Assembly (NCBI GenBank): GCA_002435595.1
Contig: DJBL01000008.1
Span: 428-41,721 of the forward strand
Length of the DNA stretch: 41,294 nt
From: Stenotrophomonas maltophilia
GTDB taxonomy: Bacteria; Pseudomonadota; Gammaproteobacteria; Xanthomonadales; Xanthomonadaceae
Direction of reading: 5' to 3'
A program made the translations under genes and the position numbers. Shown here piece after piece: positions 16,523 through 24,236 of this stretch (within the stretch, counting starts at the first letter, position 1; each line of letters opens with the position of its first letter). The notes under the pieces are model-generated. The model had not been told where the DNA came from and ran no database searches. It was given only the letters and a program-made list of their open reading frames with translations.

Positions 16523-18313
16523 ATGTCCGCTTACAAGATCACCGAACACAAGTACGACATGGTCGTGGTGGGGGCTGGCGGCGCCGGTCTGCGCGCCACG
16601 TTCGGCCTGGCCGCCAAGGGCCTGCAGACCGTCTGCCTGACCAAGGTCTTCCCGACCCGTTCGCACACCGTGGCCGCGCAGGGCGGTATTTCCGCCGCGC
16701 TGGGCAACATGGGCGAGGACGACTGGCGCTACCACTTCTTCGACACCATCAAGGGCTCGGATTGGCTGGGTGACCAGGACGCGATCGAATACATGTGCCG
16801 CGAAGCGATTCCGGCCATCATCGAGCTGGAGCACTACGGTGTGCCGTTCAGCCGCACCGAAGACGGCAAGATCTACCAGCGCCCGTTCGGCGGCATGACC
16901 ACCAAGTACGGCGAAGGCCCGTCGGCGCAGCGCACCTGCGCGGCGGCCGACCGTACCGGCCACGCCATGCTGCACACGCTGTACCAGCAGTCGCTGGCGC
17001 ACAACGCGCGCTTCATGATCGAGTACTTCGCGCTCGACCTGATCTTCGATGAGGAAGGCGTCTGCCGCGGCGTGCTCGCCCTGGACATGGCCGACGGCTC
17101 GCTGCACCTGTTCCGCGCCCACGGCGTGGTGCTGGCCACCGGCGGTTACGGTCGCGCCTACTTCAGCGCCACCTCGGCCCACACCTGCACCGGCGACGGC
17201 GGCGGTCTGGTCATGCGTGCCGGCCTGCCGATGCAGGACATGGAGTTCGTGCAGTTCCACCCGACCGGCATCTACGGCGCGGGCTGCCTGATCACCGAAG
17301 GCGTGCGTGGCGAAGGCGGCATCCTGCGCAACAGCAACGGCGAGCGCTTCATGGAGCGCTATGCACCGCACTACAAGGATCTGGCCTCGCGCGACGTGGT
17401 GTCGCGTTCGATGACCATCGAAATCCGCGAAGGCCGCGGCGTCGGCGAGCACAAGGACCACATCCTGCTCGACCTGACCCACCTCGGCCCGGGCGTGATC
17501 GACGACAAGCTGCCGGGCATCGCCGAAAGCGCGCGCATCTTCGCCGGCGTGGACGTGCACAAGCAGCCGATCCCGGTCATTCCGACCGTGCACTACAACA
17601 TGGGCGGCATCCCGACCAACTACCACGGCGAAGTCGTGCGCAAGCTGGGCGACAACAACGATGCCGTGGTCCCGGGCCTGTACGCCATCGGCGAGGCGGC
17701 CTGCGTGTCGGTGCACGGCGCCAACCGCCTGGGCTCCAACTCGCTGCTGGACCTGGTGGTGTTCGGTCGTGCGGTGGCCAACCGCTGTGCCGAGACGATC
17801 AAGTCCGGCGCGCCGCACAAGACCCTGGCCTCGGACGCCTGCGACAAGGCGCTGGGCCTGCTGGACAAGCTGCGCTACGCCAACGGCGACACCCCGACCT
17901 CGGTCATCCGCGATCGCATGCAGCGCACCATGCAGAACGACGCGGCGGTGTTCCGCACCAGCAAGACCCTGGAAGAGGGCTGCGCCAAGATGGCCGAGAT
18001 CTTCGACTCCTTCCAGGACGTCAAGGTCTCCGACCGTTCGCTGGTGTGGAACTCGGACCTGATCGAAACCTACGAGCTGAACAACCTGCTGCTCAACGCG
18101 GTGGCCACCATCAACTCGGCCGAACAGCGCAAGGAAAGCCGTGGCGCGCATGCGCACGAGGACTTCCCGGACCGCGACGACGAGAACTGGCAGAAGCACA
18201 CGCTGGTCAACGTCGACGACAAGGGCAAGTGCAGCTTCGACTATCGTCCGGTGCACATGTACACGTTGAGCAAGGACGTGGACGTGGTGCCGCCGAAGCC
18301 GCGCGTGTACTAA
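16523..18313 (+). CDS. sdhA: Succinate dehydrogenase flavoprotein subunit
   Basis: Oxidises succinate to fumarate and passes electrons to SdhB. The 596-residue protein has the FAD Rossmann motif VVGAGGAGLRA near residue 16, the flavin-linking His in RSHTVAAQGGISAALGN near 45, the substrate region HPTGIYG and TEGVRGEGG, and the C-terminal GANRLGSNSLLDL block. Length matches the family (588 in E. coli). AGGA lies about 15 bases before the ATG. It is part of the sdhCDAB transcript. Confidence 0.98.
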   Translation: MSAYKITEHKYDMVVVGAGGAGLRATFGLAAKGLQTVCLTKVFPTRSHTVAAQGGISAALGNMGEDDWRYHFFDTIKGSDWLGDQDAIEYMCREAIPAIIELEHYGVPFSRTEDGKIYQRPFGGMTTKYGEGPSAQRTCAAADRTGHAMLHTLYQQSLAHNARFMIEYFALDLIFDEEGVCRGVLALDMADGSLHLFRAHGVVLATGGYGRAYFSATSAHTCTGDGGGLVMRAGLPMQDMEFVQFHPTGIYGAGCLITEGVRGEGGILRNSNGERFMERYAPHYKDLASRDVVSRSMTIEIREGRGVGEHKDHILLDLTHLGPGVIDDKLPGIAESARIFAGVDVHKQPIPVIPTVHYNMGGIPTNYHGEVVRKLGDNNDAVVPGLYAIGEAACVSVHGANRLGSNSLLDLVVFGRAVANRCAETIKSGAPHKTLASDACDKALGLLDKLRYANGDTPTSVIRDRMQRTMQNDAAVFRTSKTLEEGCAKMAEIFDSFQDVKVSDRSLVWNSDLIETYELNNLLLNAVATINSAEQRKESRGAHAHEDFPDRDDENWQKHTLVNVDDKGKCSFDYRPVHMYTLSKDVDVVPPKPRVY

Positions 18314-18476
18314 GAGACCTGCGGCATGACCTCCGGCCTCGCAGCGCCTGCCAGCTCCTTCGCCCGCCCGGGCGGGGTGCTGCGGGCGCGGCGGGTCGGC
18401 GGGGTCGACTTCCTCATCTTCCGTGCAAGCCGCGCCTGCTTCGCAGCGCGAGCCGCCTGAGCCAACGAGAACAGCC

Positions 18477-19262
18477 ATGGCCGAGTTTTCCCTCCCCAAG
18501 AATTCCAAGATCGGAAAGGGCAAGCACTTCCCCGCCAAGAGCGGTGCGAAGAACACGCGCACTTTCAAGATCTACCGCTGGAGTCCCGACGACGACAGCA
18601 ACCCGCGTACCGATACCTATGAGATCGACCTGGACAGCTGCGGCCCGATGGTCCTGGACGCGCTGATCAAGATCAAGAACGAGGTCGATCCGACCCTGAC
18701 CTTCCGTCGTTCGTGCCGCGAAGGCATCTGCGGTTCGTGCGCGATGAACATCGACGGCACCAACACGCTGGCCTGCACCCGCGCCATCGCCGACTGCGGC
18801 AAGGCCGAAGTGCCGATCTACCCGCTGCCGCACATGAGCGTGGTCAAGGACCTGGTGCCGGACCTGACCCACTTCTACGCGCAGTACGCCTCGATCAAGC
18901 CGTGGATCCGTACCCAGACTCCGCCGCCGCCGGATCGCGAGCGCCTGCAGTCGCCGGAAGACCGCAAGAAGCTGGACGGCCTGTACGAGTGCATCCTGTG
19001 CGCGTGCTGCTCCACCAGCTGCCCGAGCTACTGGTGGAATGGCGAACGCTACCTGGGGCCGGCGATCCTGCTGCAGGCCTACCGCTGGATCGTCGACTCG
19101 CGCGATGAAGACACCGGTGCGCGCCTGGACGACCTGGAAGATCCGTTCAAGCTGTATCGCTGCCACACCATCATGAACTGCGCCCGGACCTGCCCCAAGG
19201 GCCTGAACCCGGCGCTGGCGATTGCCGAGATCAAGAAGCTGATGATGGCGCGCCGCGCCTGA
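18477..19262 (+). CDS. sdhB: Succinate dehydrogenase iron-sulfur subunit
   Basis: 261-residue electron-transfer subunit. The N-terminal ferredoxin-like domain has RSCREGICGSCAMNIDG for the [2Fe-2S] cluster. The C-terminal domain has CILCACCSTSCPSYWW and CHTIMNCARTCPKGLNP for the [4Fe-4S] and [3Fe-4S] clusters. The first 25 residues, rich in Lys and Ser, are a small extension. It follows sdhA after an unusually long 163-bp gap for this operon, in which I see no gene. Confidence 0.97.
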   Translation: MAEFSLPKNSKIGKGKHFPAKSGAKNTRTFKIYRWSPDDDSNPRTDTYEIDLDSCGPMVLDALIKIKNEVDPTLTFRRSCREGICGSCAMNIDGTNTLACTRAIADCGKAEVPIYPLPHMSVVKDLVPDLTHFYAQYASIKPWIRTQTPPPPDRERLQSPEDRKKLDGLYECILCACCSTSCPSYWWNGERYLGPAILLQAYRWIVDSRDEDTGARLDDLEDPFKLYRCHTIMNCARTCPKGLNPALAIAEIKKLMMARRA

Positions 19263-19275
19263 TCCAGGTGCGTCC

Positions 19276-19304
19276 TGCAGGGCCACGCCATGCGTGGCCC
19301 TGCA
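19276..19304. terminator. Perfect 13-bp hairpin after sdhB
   Basis: tgcagggccacgc and its exact complement are separated by a 3-nt loop and followed by aaaaaa. It could act as a partial terminator between sdhB and sdhE. Its core gccacgccatgcgtggc is identical to the core of the GTAG repeats at 28358-28441, so it may be a member of the same family. A second hairpin (gcgcccca/tggggcgc) lies at 19329-19351. Confidence 0.6.
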
Positions 19305-19435
19305 AAAAATGATCGACATGGCAGAGCCGCGCCCCAGCAGTGTTGGGGCGCCTTGCTGATCGGCGCGTCGCCACGCGCCAAGGCGTGTCCGCGCATCCCG
19401 TGGCACCGCGTTACTCCATCAAAGGAGCCCCATCG

Positions 19436-19684
19436 ATGGACGAAGCCACCGAACTGAAAAAGCTGCGCTGGCGTTGCCGCCGCGGCATGCGCGAGCTGGA
19501 CCAGCTGTTCGGCCGCTACCTGGACCGCTGCTGGCTGCAGGCCCCGACCGAAGAGCGCGAGGTTTTCCTGTTCCTGCTGGAAAGCGAAGACGATAAGTTG
19601 TGGCGCTGGTTCATGGGTTACGAGGAGTGCCCGCATGCCCAGCCCGCCGCGCTCATCGCACGGATCCGCGCCCTGCCGGCTTGA
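19436..19684 (+). CDS. sdhE: SdhE/SDHAF2-family FAD assembly factor
   Basis: 82-residue protein that promotes covalent attachment of FAD to SdhA. It has the conserved RGMRELD (the R-G-x-x-E motif needed for function) near residue 15, LLESEDDKLWRWFMG near 50 and a helical bundle length typical for the family. An AAAGGAG ribosome site at 19421-19427 supports this ATG. Lies 173 bp after sdhB behind two hairpins, so its expression level may be set apart from the structural genes. Confidence 0.94.
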   Translation: MDEATELKKLRWRCRRGMRELDQLFGRYLDRCWLQAPTEEREVFLFLLESEDDKLWRWFMGYEECPHAQPAALIARIRALPA

Positions 19685-20084
19685 GTGGCGGCCCTCGCGC
19701 TGGCAATGCGCCGCGCACTGGCTGATGGCCGCGTTGACCCCCTGGGCGCTGTGCAGCAGCGCGATGCCTGCACCGTGGTGCTGGCTGGCCACGCCGCTGG
19801 CGCTGGGATGGGGGGCGGCGCAGGCCTGGCGCTATGGCCACCTGCCCGCCCTGTCCATCGTGGTGCCGCCCGGGCAGGACCTGGCCCAGGTGGCCGGCGA
19901 GCCGGTCCAGGACCTGCAGCTGTCCGATCGCGGCGTACTGCTGCAACTGGCCTGGCGCTGCCACGGCCGCCGCCACTGGCGGCTGTTCTGGCCGGATACG
20001 CTGGCGCCGGCGCAACGACGTGAACTGCGACTGGCCGTCCGCGCACACTGCATTTCCCGTTCACGTCCGGCAGTGGCACCATAG
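19635..20084 (+). CDS. YgfX/CptA-like membrane protein
   Basis: 149-residue protein with two adjacent hydrophobic segments near residues 28-62, then a basic C-terminal domain with repeated W and R (LLQLAWRCHGRRHWRLFWPD). The layout and spacing match YgfX (CptA), which is encoded next to sdhE in many gammaproteobacteria and has been described both as a toxin-like inhibitor of division and as a membrane partner of SdhE. The start lies 50 bp inside sdhE. Sequence similarity in this family is low, so the call rests heavily on position and topology. Confidence 0.75.
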   Translation: MPSPPRSSHGSAPCRLEWRPSRWQCAAHWLMAALTPWALCSSAMPAPWCWLATPLALGWGAAQAWRYGHLPALSIVVPPGQDLAQVAGEPVQDLQLSDRGVLLQLAWRCHGRRHWRLFWPDTLAPAQRRELRLAVRAHCISRSRPAVAP

Positions 20085-20107
20085 CCTGAATTGTCCGGCG
20101 TACCTGC

Positions 20108-21349
20108 ATGTTCAAACCCATTCCTGTCTCGATCGGCCTGCGCTACCTGCGGGCCAAACGCCGCAACGGTTTCATCTCCTTCATTTCGATGGCCTCCATC
20201 CTCGGCATCGCGCTGGGCGTGACCGTGCTGATCACCACCCTGGCGGTGATGAGCGGGTTCCAGAAGGAAATCCGCGACCGCCTGCTGCAGATGACCGCAC
20301 ATACCACCATCACCAGCGATGGCGCGCCGATGTCCGACTGGCAGCGTGCCGTGGACGTGGCCCGGAAGGATCCGCGCGTGGCCGGTGCCGCGCCTTACAT
20401 CGAGATCCAGGCGATGCTCAGTGGCCCGCGCGTGCAGGGCGCGATCGTGCAGGGTATCGACCCGGCGCTGGAGCCGGGGGTGTCGGTGATCAACCAGAAA
20501 CTGGTCAAGGGCAGTTTCGACAGCCTCACCCCGGGCAGCTACAACCTGCTGGTTGGCAAGGAACTGGCGATCTGGCTGGGCGTGGACGTGGGCGACACCG
20601 TGCTGGTGACCCTGGCCGAAGTGCAGGGCACCCCGGTGGGCGCGATGCCGCGGCTGAAGCGCTTCACCGTCAGCGGCATCTTCGAGGCCGGCTACAACGA
20701 AATCGACAAGGGCGTGGCGTTCGCCAACATGGCCGACCTGGAGCGCGTGCTGCGCATGGACGGGGTGACCGGCGTGCGCCTGAAGCTGCATGACATGGAC
20801 CACGCGCTGGACGTGGGCGTGGACCTGGCGCACAGCCTGGGGGGCGGCTACCGGGTCAGCGACTGGACCCAGCAGAACGCCAACCTGTACCACTCGCTGC
20901 GCATGGAGAAGGTGGTGATGGGCATCCTGCTCTCGCTGATCATCGCCATGGGCGCGTTCAACCTGGTGTCTTCGCAGGTGATGCTGGTCACCGACAAGCA
21001 GGCCGACATCGCCATCCTGCGCACCCTGGGCCTGACCCCGGGCGGGGTGATGCAGGTGTTCATGGTGCAGGGCTCGCTGATCGGCATCATCGGCACCGTG
21101 GCCGGGGTCATCGGTGGCATCACCCTGACCTTGAACCTGGAGCGCATCCTGGGCGCGATCGAGACGGTGTTCAACGTCAAGCTGCTGCCCGAGGACGTCT
21201 ACTACATCACCGGCCTGCCCACCGACATGCAGACCCCGGACATTGTCATCATCACCGTGATCGCGCTGGCCATGAGCTTCCTGGCCACGCTGTACCCCGC
21301 GTGGCGCGCCGCCCGCACTCAGCCGGCGGAGGCCCTGCGCTATGAATGA
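20108..21349 (+). CDS. lolC: LolC/LolE-family lipoprotein-releasing permease
   Basis: 413-residue inner-membrane subunit of the Lol transporter that extracts outer-membrane lipoproteins from the inner membrane and hands them to LolA. It begins with the typical N-terminus IGLRYLRAKRRNGFISFIS, has one transmembrane helix there, a large periplasmic domain to about residue 270, and three C-terminal helices ending WRAARTQPAEALRYE. The start codon follows the ygfX stop by 23 bp, and the end overlaps lolD by eight bases. Confidence 0.94.
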   Translation: MFKPIPVSIGLRYLRAKRRNGFISFISMASILGIALGVTVLITTLAVMSGFQKEIRDRLLQMTAHTTITSDGAPMSDWQRAVDVARKDPRVAGAAPYIEIQAMLSGPRVQGAIVQGIDPALEPGVSVINQKLVKGSFDSLTPGSYNLLVGKELAIWLGVDVGDTVLVTLAEVQGTPVGAMPRLKRFTVSGIFEAGYNEIDKGVAFANMADLERVLRMDGVTGVRLKLHDMDHALDVGVDLAHSLGGGYRVSDWTQQNANLYHSLRMEKVVMGILLSLIIAMGAFNLVSSQVMLVTDKQADIAILRTLGLTPGGVMQVFMVQGSLIGIIGTVAGVIGGITLTLNLERILGAIETVFNVKLLPEDVYYITGLPTDMQTPDIVIITVIALAMSFLATLYPAWRAARTQPAEALRYE

Positions 21350-22055
21350 GCCGATCAACCGCGGCGACGAAGTCATCCGCGCCGAAGGCCTGGCCAAGAC
21401 CTATGCCGAAGGCCGCATGCAGACCCCGGTGTTCAACGGCCTGGACCTGGGCGTGAACGCCGGCGAGACGGTGGCGATCATCGGCGCCTCCGGCGCCGGC
21501 AAAAGCACGCTGCTGCATCTGTTGGGCGGGCTGGATACGCCTACGGCCGGCGAAGTGTTCGTGGCCGGCCAGCGCATGTCCGGATTGTCCGATGGCCAGC
21601 GCGGCCAGCTGCGCAACCGGGCGCTGGGCTTTGTGTACCAGTTCCACCACCTGCTGCCCGAGTTCACCGCGCTGGAAAACGTGATGATGCCGGTGTTGCT
21701 GGGCGGTGAGGACGTGGCTACCGCCAAGGGCCGCGCGCAGGCGCTGCTGGAATCGGTGGGCCTGGGGCACCGCCTGGAGCACAAGCCCGGCGAACTGTCC
21801 GGTGGCGAGCGCCAGCGCGCTGCGGTGGCGCGTGCGCTGGTCAACCGTCCGGCCTGCGTGCTGGGCGACGAACCCACCGGCAACCTGGACGACAAGACCG
21901 CCGGCACGGTGTTCGAGCTGATGCTCGAACTCAACCGCGCCCACCACACCAGCCTGGTGCTGGTGACCCACGACCGCAGCCTGGCGCGCAAGCTGGACCG
22001 CGTGCTGGAACTGCGCGAAGGGCGCCTGCACAGCCTGGCCCACAGCCAGGTCTGA
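21342..22055 (+). CDS. lolD: Lipoprotein-releasing system ATPase
   Basis: 237-residue ABC ATPase. Walker A GASGAGKST near residue 50, LSGGERQRAAVARAL near 150, Walker B VLGDEPTGNLD, and an H-loop in LVTHDR. The LolD-like stretch YQFHHLLPEFTALENV is present. It overlaps lolC by eight bases. No lolE follows; the next gene encodes a different small lipoprotein. Confidence 0.95.
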   Translation: MNEPINRGDEVIRAEGLAKTYAEGRMQTPVFNGLDLGVNAGETVAIIGASGAGKSTLLHLLGGLDTPTAGEVFVAGQRMSGLSDGQRGQLRNRALGFVYQFHHLLPEFTALENVMMPVLLGGEDVATAKGRAQALLESVGLGHRLEHKPGELSGGERQRAAVARALVNRPACVLGDEPTGNLDDKTAGTVFELMLELNRAHHTSLVLVTHDRSLARKLDRVLELREGRLHSLAHSQV

Positions 22056-22142
22056 GCTGGCCGCTGAATGGCCGGCGCGACCCTGCTGCCGGCCTCACGC
22101 CAAAGGTGCATCATCGGCGCAGTCATCCCCGATGGAGGCGCC

Positions 22143-22607
22143 ATGAAGACCCTGATTGCCACCGCCGCGCTGTGCCTGACCCTGGTCGGCTGCGCCACCA
22201 CCGGCCGGCTGAGCGGCGAGCAGCGGTTGGCGCTGTACCGCGCCCACGCCGCACCGCCCCAGCAGGATATGCCGCTGTATGGCGCGTTGTCGGGCTGGAC
22301 CGAGCTGGGCGACAGCGCGCTGGCGGTGTGGACCCGCCCCAGCGAAGGCTACCTGCTGGAACTGCGCGGCCCCTGCCAGGGACTGGACTACGCGCCGGCG
22401 ATCGCGCTGACCAGCCGGGTCGGGCGGGTCTCGGCCCGCTTCGACAAGGTGCTGGTGCGCGATCCGACCCCGGGCCCGATGAACATGCCGTGCTTCATCG
22501 CCAGCATCCGCAAGCTGGATGTGCAGGCGCTGCGCGCGTCTGAAAAGGAACTGCGCCAGGCGCAGGTGCAGGAACGCGAGGACGCCCAGGCCGCCCCGGC
22601 GAACTGA
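22143..22607 (+). CDS. Small lipoprotein of unknown function (possibly DUF6491-like)
   Basis: 154-residue protein with a clear lipoprotein signal: Lys at residue 3, a hydrophobic run and lipobox LVGC with Cys near residue 18, followed by ATTG. The mature part contains an LSGWTELGDSALAVWT block, two further Cys (GPCQGLDY and PCFIASI) that could form a disulfide, and a helical, Gln- and Glu-rich tail. I do not recognise a catalytic motif. The arrangement loosely resembles the DUF6491 family of xanthomonads, but this is unsure. It follows lolD on the same strand, so it may share its transcript. Confidence 0.75.
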   Translation: MKTLIATAALCLTLVGCATTGRLSGEQRLALYRAHAAPPQQDMPLYGALSGWTELGDSALAVWTRPSEGYLLELRGPCQGLDYAPAIALTSRVGRVSARFDKVLVRDPTPGPMNMPCFIASIRKLDVQALRASEKELRQAQVQEREDAQAAPAN

Positions 22608-22671
22608 CGCCGTAACGGCGGCGGCGCGGTTGCCCGTGGGGGGCCGACCGTGGGGCGGCACGCGTTGGGCA

Positions 22672-22941
22672 TCAGGCTTCGGGAACGAAACCTGCCGGCT
22701 TTTCGGCGTCCTTCTCGAACAGGAACTTGACCAGCTCCGCTTCCAGGAAGGCGCGGTGCTTGGGATCGCGCGGCGACAGCCGGTTTTCGTTGATCAGCAT
22801 GGTCTGGTGGGCCAGCCAGGCACTCCAGGCGCTCTTGCCGATGCCGTTGAAGATGCGCTGGCCCAGCTCGCCGGGGTAGGGCACGAAGTCCAGGCCTTCG
22901 GTGTCGCGTTGTTCGTACTGGCAGAAAACGGTGCGGGGCAT
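22672..22941 (-). CDS. yggX: YggX family Fe(II)-trafficking protein
   Basis: 89-residue protein with the family start RTVFCQYEQRDTEGLDFVP and core YPGELGQRIFNGIGKSAW, LINENRLSPRDPKHRAFLE. In enteric bacteria YggX protects Fe-S clusters and DNA from oxidative damage. It is encoded three bases after mutY, the same pairing as in E. coli, where both deal with oxidative damage. Confidence 0.95.
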   Translation of the reverse strand: MPRTVFCQYEQRDTEGLDFVPYPGELGQRIFNGIGKSAWSAWLAHQTMLINENRLSPRDPKHRAFLEAELVKFLFEKDAEKPAGFVPEA

Positions 22942-22944
22942 GGC

Positions 22945-24084
22945 TTACTCGGACTCGGGTGAAGGTGGTGCGCCACGCATTGTACGGCGCTTGGGCCGGG
23001 CGGGCGGGGCGCCGCTGGCCAGCAGCTTGCGGATCGGGGCGGGCAGGCCGAGGCTGGGCAGGTCGGCTGCGGCGACCCAGCGCAGGCCCGGGTGCTCCTG
23101 TCGCAGGCCGTGCACGCGCTGCACCAGCACCTGCAGGTGCAGTCGATAGTGGCTGAAGGTGTGCTCCAGCACCGGCAGTGCATCTGCATCGTCCAGCGAG
23201 CCGTCCACGTGGGCATCGAACCAGTCCTGCAGATCGCTGCCGCTGTCGGCCTGCGGCAGCGTCCACAGCTGCGCCCAGATGCCGGTATCCGGGCGCTTCT
23301 GCAGCAGCACGCGGCCCTGGCCATCGCGCAGCAGCAGCGCGGTGGCCTCGCGTTCCGGCAGCGCCTTGGCGGGCTTGGGCGTGGGCAGGTCGTCAATGCG
23401 GCCCTCGCGCCGCGCCACGCACTCCTCCTGCAGGGGGCAGATCACGCAGGCCGGCCGGCTGCGCGTGCAGACCGTGGCGCCCAGGTCCATCTGCGCCTGG
23501 GTGTAGTCGGCCAGGCGCGCGTCGGGCACGTGCTGTACGTGCGCGCCGGCCAATGCCCACAGCACCTTTTCCACCGCTGGCAGTCCGGGAAAACCTTCGA
23601 TGCCGTGGTAGCGGGTCAGCACGCGCTTGACGTTGCCATCGAGGATCGCGAAGCGGTCGTTCCAGGCCTGGCTGAGGATCGCCGCGGCGGTGCTGCGACC
23701 GATGCCCGGGAGCGCGTTCAGTGCCTCCACGTCACGTGGCAGCGTGCCGCCGTGCTCTGCAACGCAGCGTTGGGCGGCGGCATGCAGGTTGCGCGCGCGG
23801 GCGTAGTAGCCCAGCCCGGCCCACTGCGCCATCACGGCATCGTTGCTGGCCGCGGCGAGGTCGGGCAGGGTGGGAAACACGCGCAGGAACGCCAGGAAAT
23901 ACGGAATGACCGTACTGACCTGGGTCTGCTGCAGCATGATCTCCGACAGCCACACCCGGTACGGCGAACGCGGGTGCTGCCAGGGCAGGTCGTGGCGGCC
24001 GTGGCCGTCGAACCACGGCAGCAGGCGCGCGACGAAGGCATCGTCGGTGGGGGCGGGGTCGCGGGCGGTTGGCTGGCGTGGCAT
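22945..24084 (-). CDS. mutY: Adenine DNA glycosylase
   Basis: Removes adenine mispaired with 8-oxoguanine. In the 379-residue protein E48 (SEIMLQQTQV) and D149 (AILDGNVKRVL) match the two catalytic acids; LPGIGRSTAAAI at 125-136 is the helix-hairpin-helix; the [4Fe-4S] ligands C206, C213, C216 and C222 have the C-x6-C-x2-C-x5-C spacing. A Nudix-like C-terminal domain that reads the oxidised base follows from about 240. ATG at 24084 gives the shortest sensible start; an upstream extension would run through a REP pair. Operon with yggX. Confidence 0.95.
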   Translation of the reverse strand: MPRQPTARDPAPTDDAFVARLLPWFDGHGRHDLPWQHPRSPYRVWLSEIMLQQTQVSTVIPYFLAFLRVFPTLPDLAAASNDAVMAQWAGLGYYARARNLHAAAQRCVAEHGGTLPRDVEALNALPGIGRSTAAAILSQAWNDRFAILDGNVKRVLTRYHGIEGFPGLPAVEKVLWALAGAHVQHVPDARLADYTQAQMDLGATVCTRSRPACVICPLQEECVARREGRIDDLPTPKPAKALPEREATALLLRDGQGRVLLQKRPDTGIWAQLWTLPQADSGSDLQDWFDAHVDGSLDDADALPVLEHTFSHYRLHLQVLVQRVHGLRQEHPGLRWVAAADLPSLGLPAPIRKLLASGAPPARPKRRTMRGAPPSPESE

Positions 24085-24103
24085 GGGGCTTCCGCAGAAG
24101 GAT

Positions 24104-24199
24104 AGAGCCACCCCATGGGTGGCTGCGGCGTCGATGGCTGCGGCGGCGGTGGGAGGCCTTGGCCGCACCTGGGCGAGCAGCCACCCATGGGGTGGCTCC
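24104..24199. repeat. Inverted pair of REP-like palindromes between ftsY and mutY
   Basis: agccaccccatgggtggct at 24106-24124 and its exact reverse complement at 24179-24197 face one another across 54 bp. Each copy is itself a hairpin, and the pair can also fold as one long stem. One end carries ATAG/GTGG where other family members have GTAG. This is the inverted dimer arrangement common for REP elements. It separates ftsY from mutY on the same strand. Confidence 0.85.
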
Positions 24200-24236
24200 A
24201 CCCCGACGCGCGTGGCGTGCGCCCGCGCGCGCCTGG

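Noticed and set aside
16448..18568. Long antisense frame opposite sdhA
   Set aside because: Shadow of sdhA codon use in GC-rich DNA; no similarity seen.
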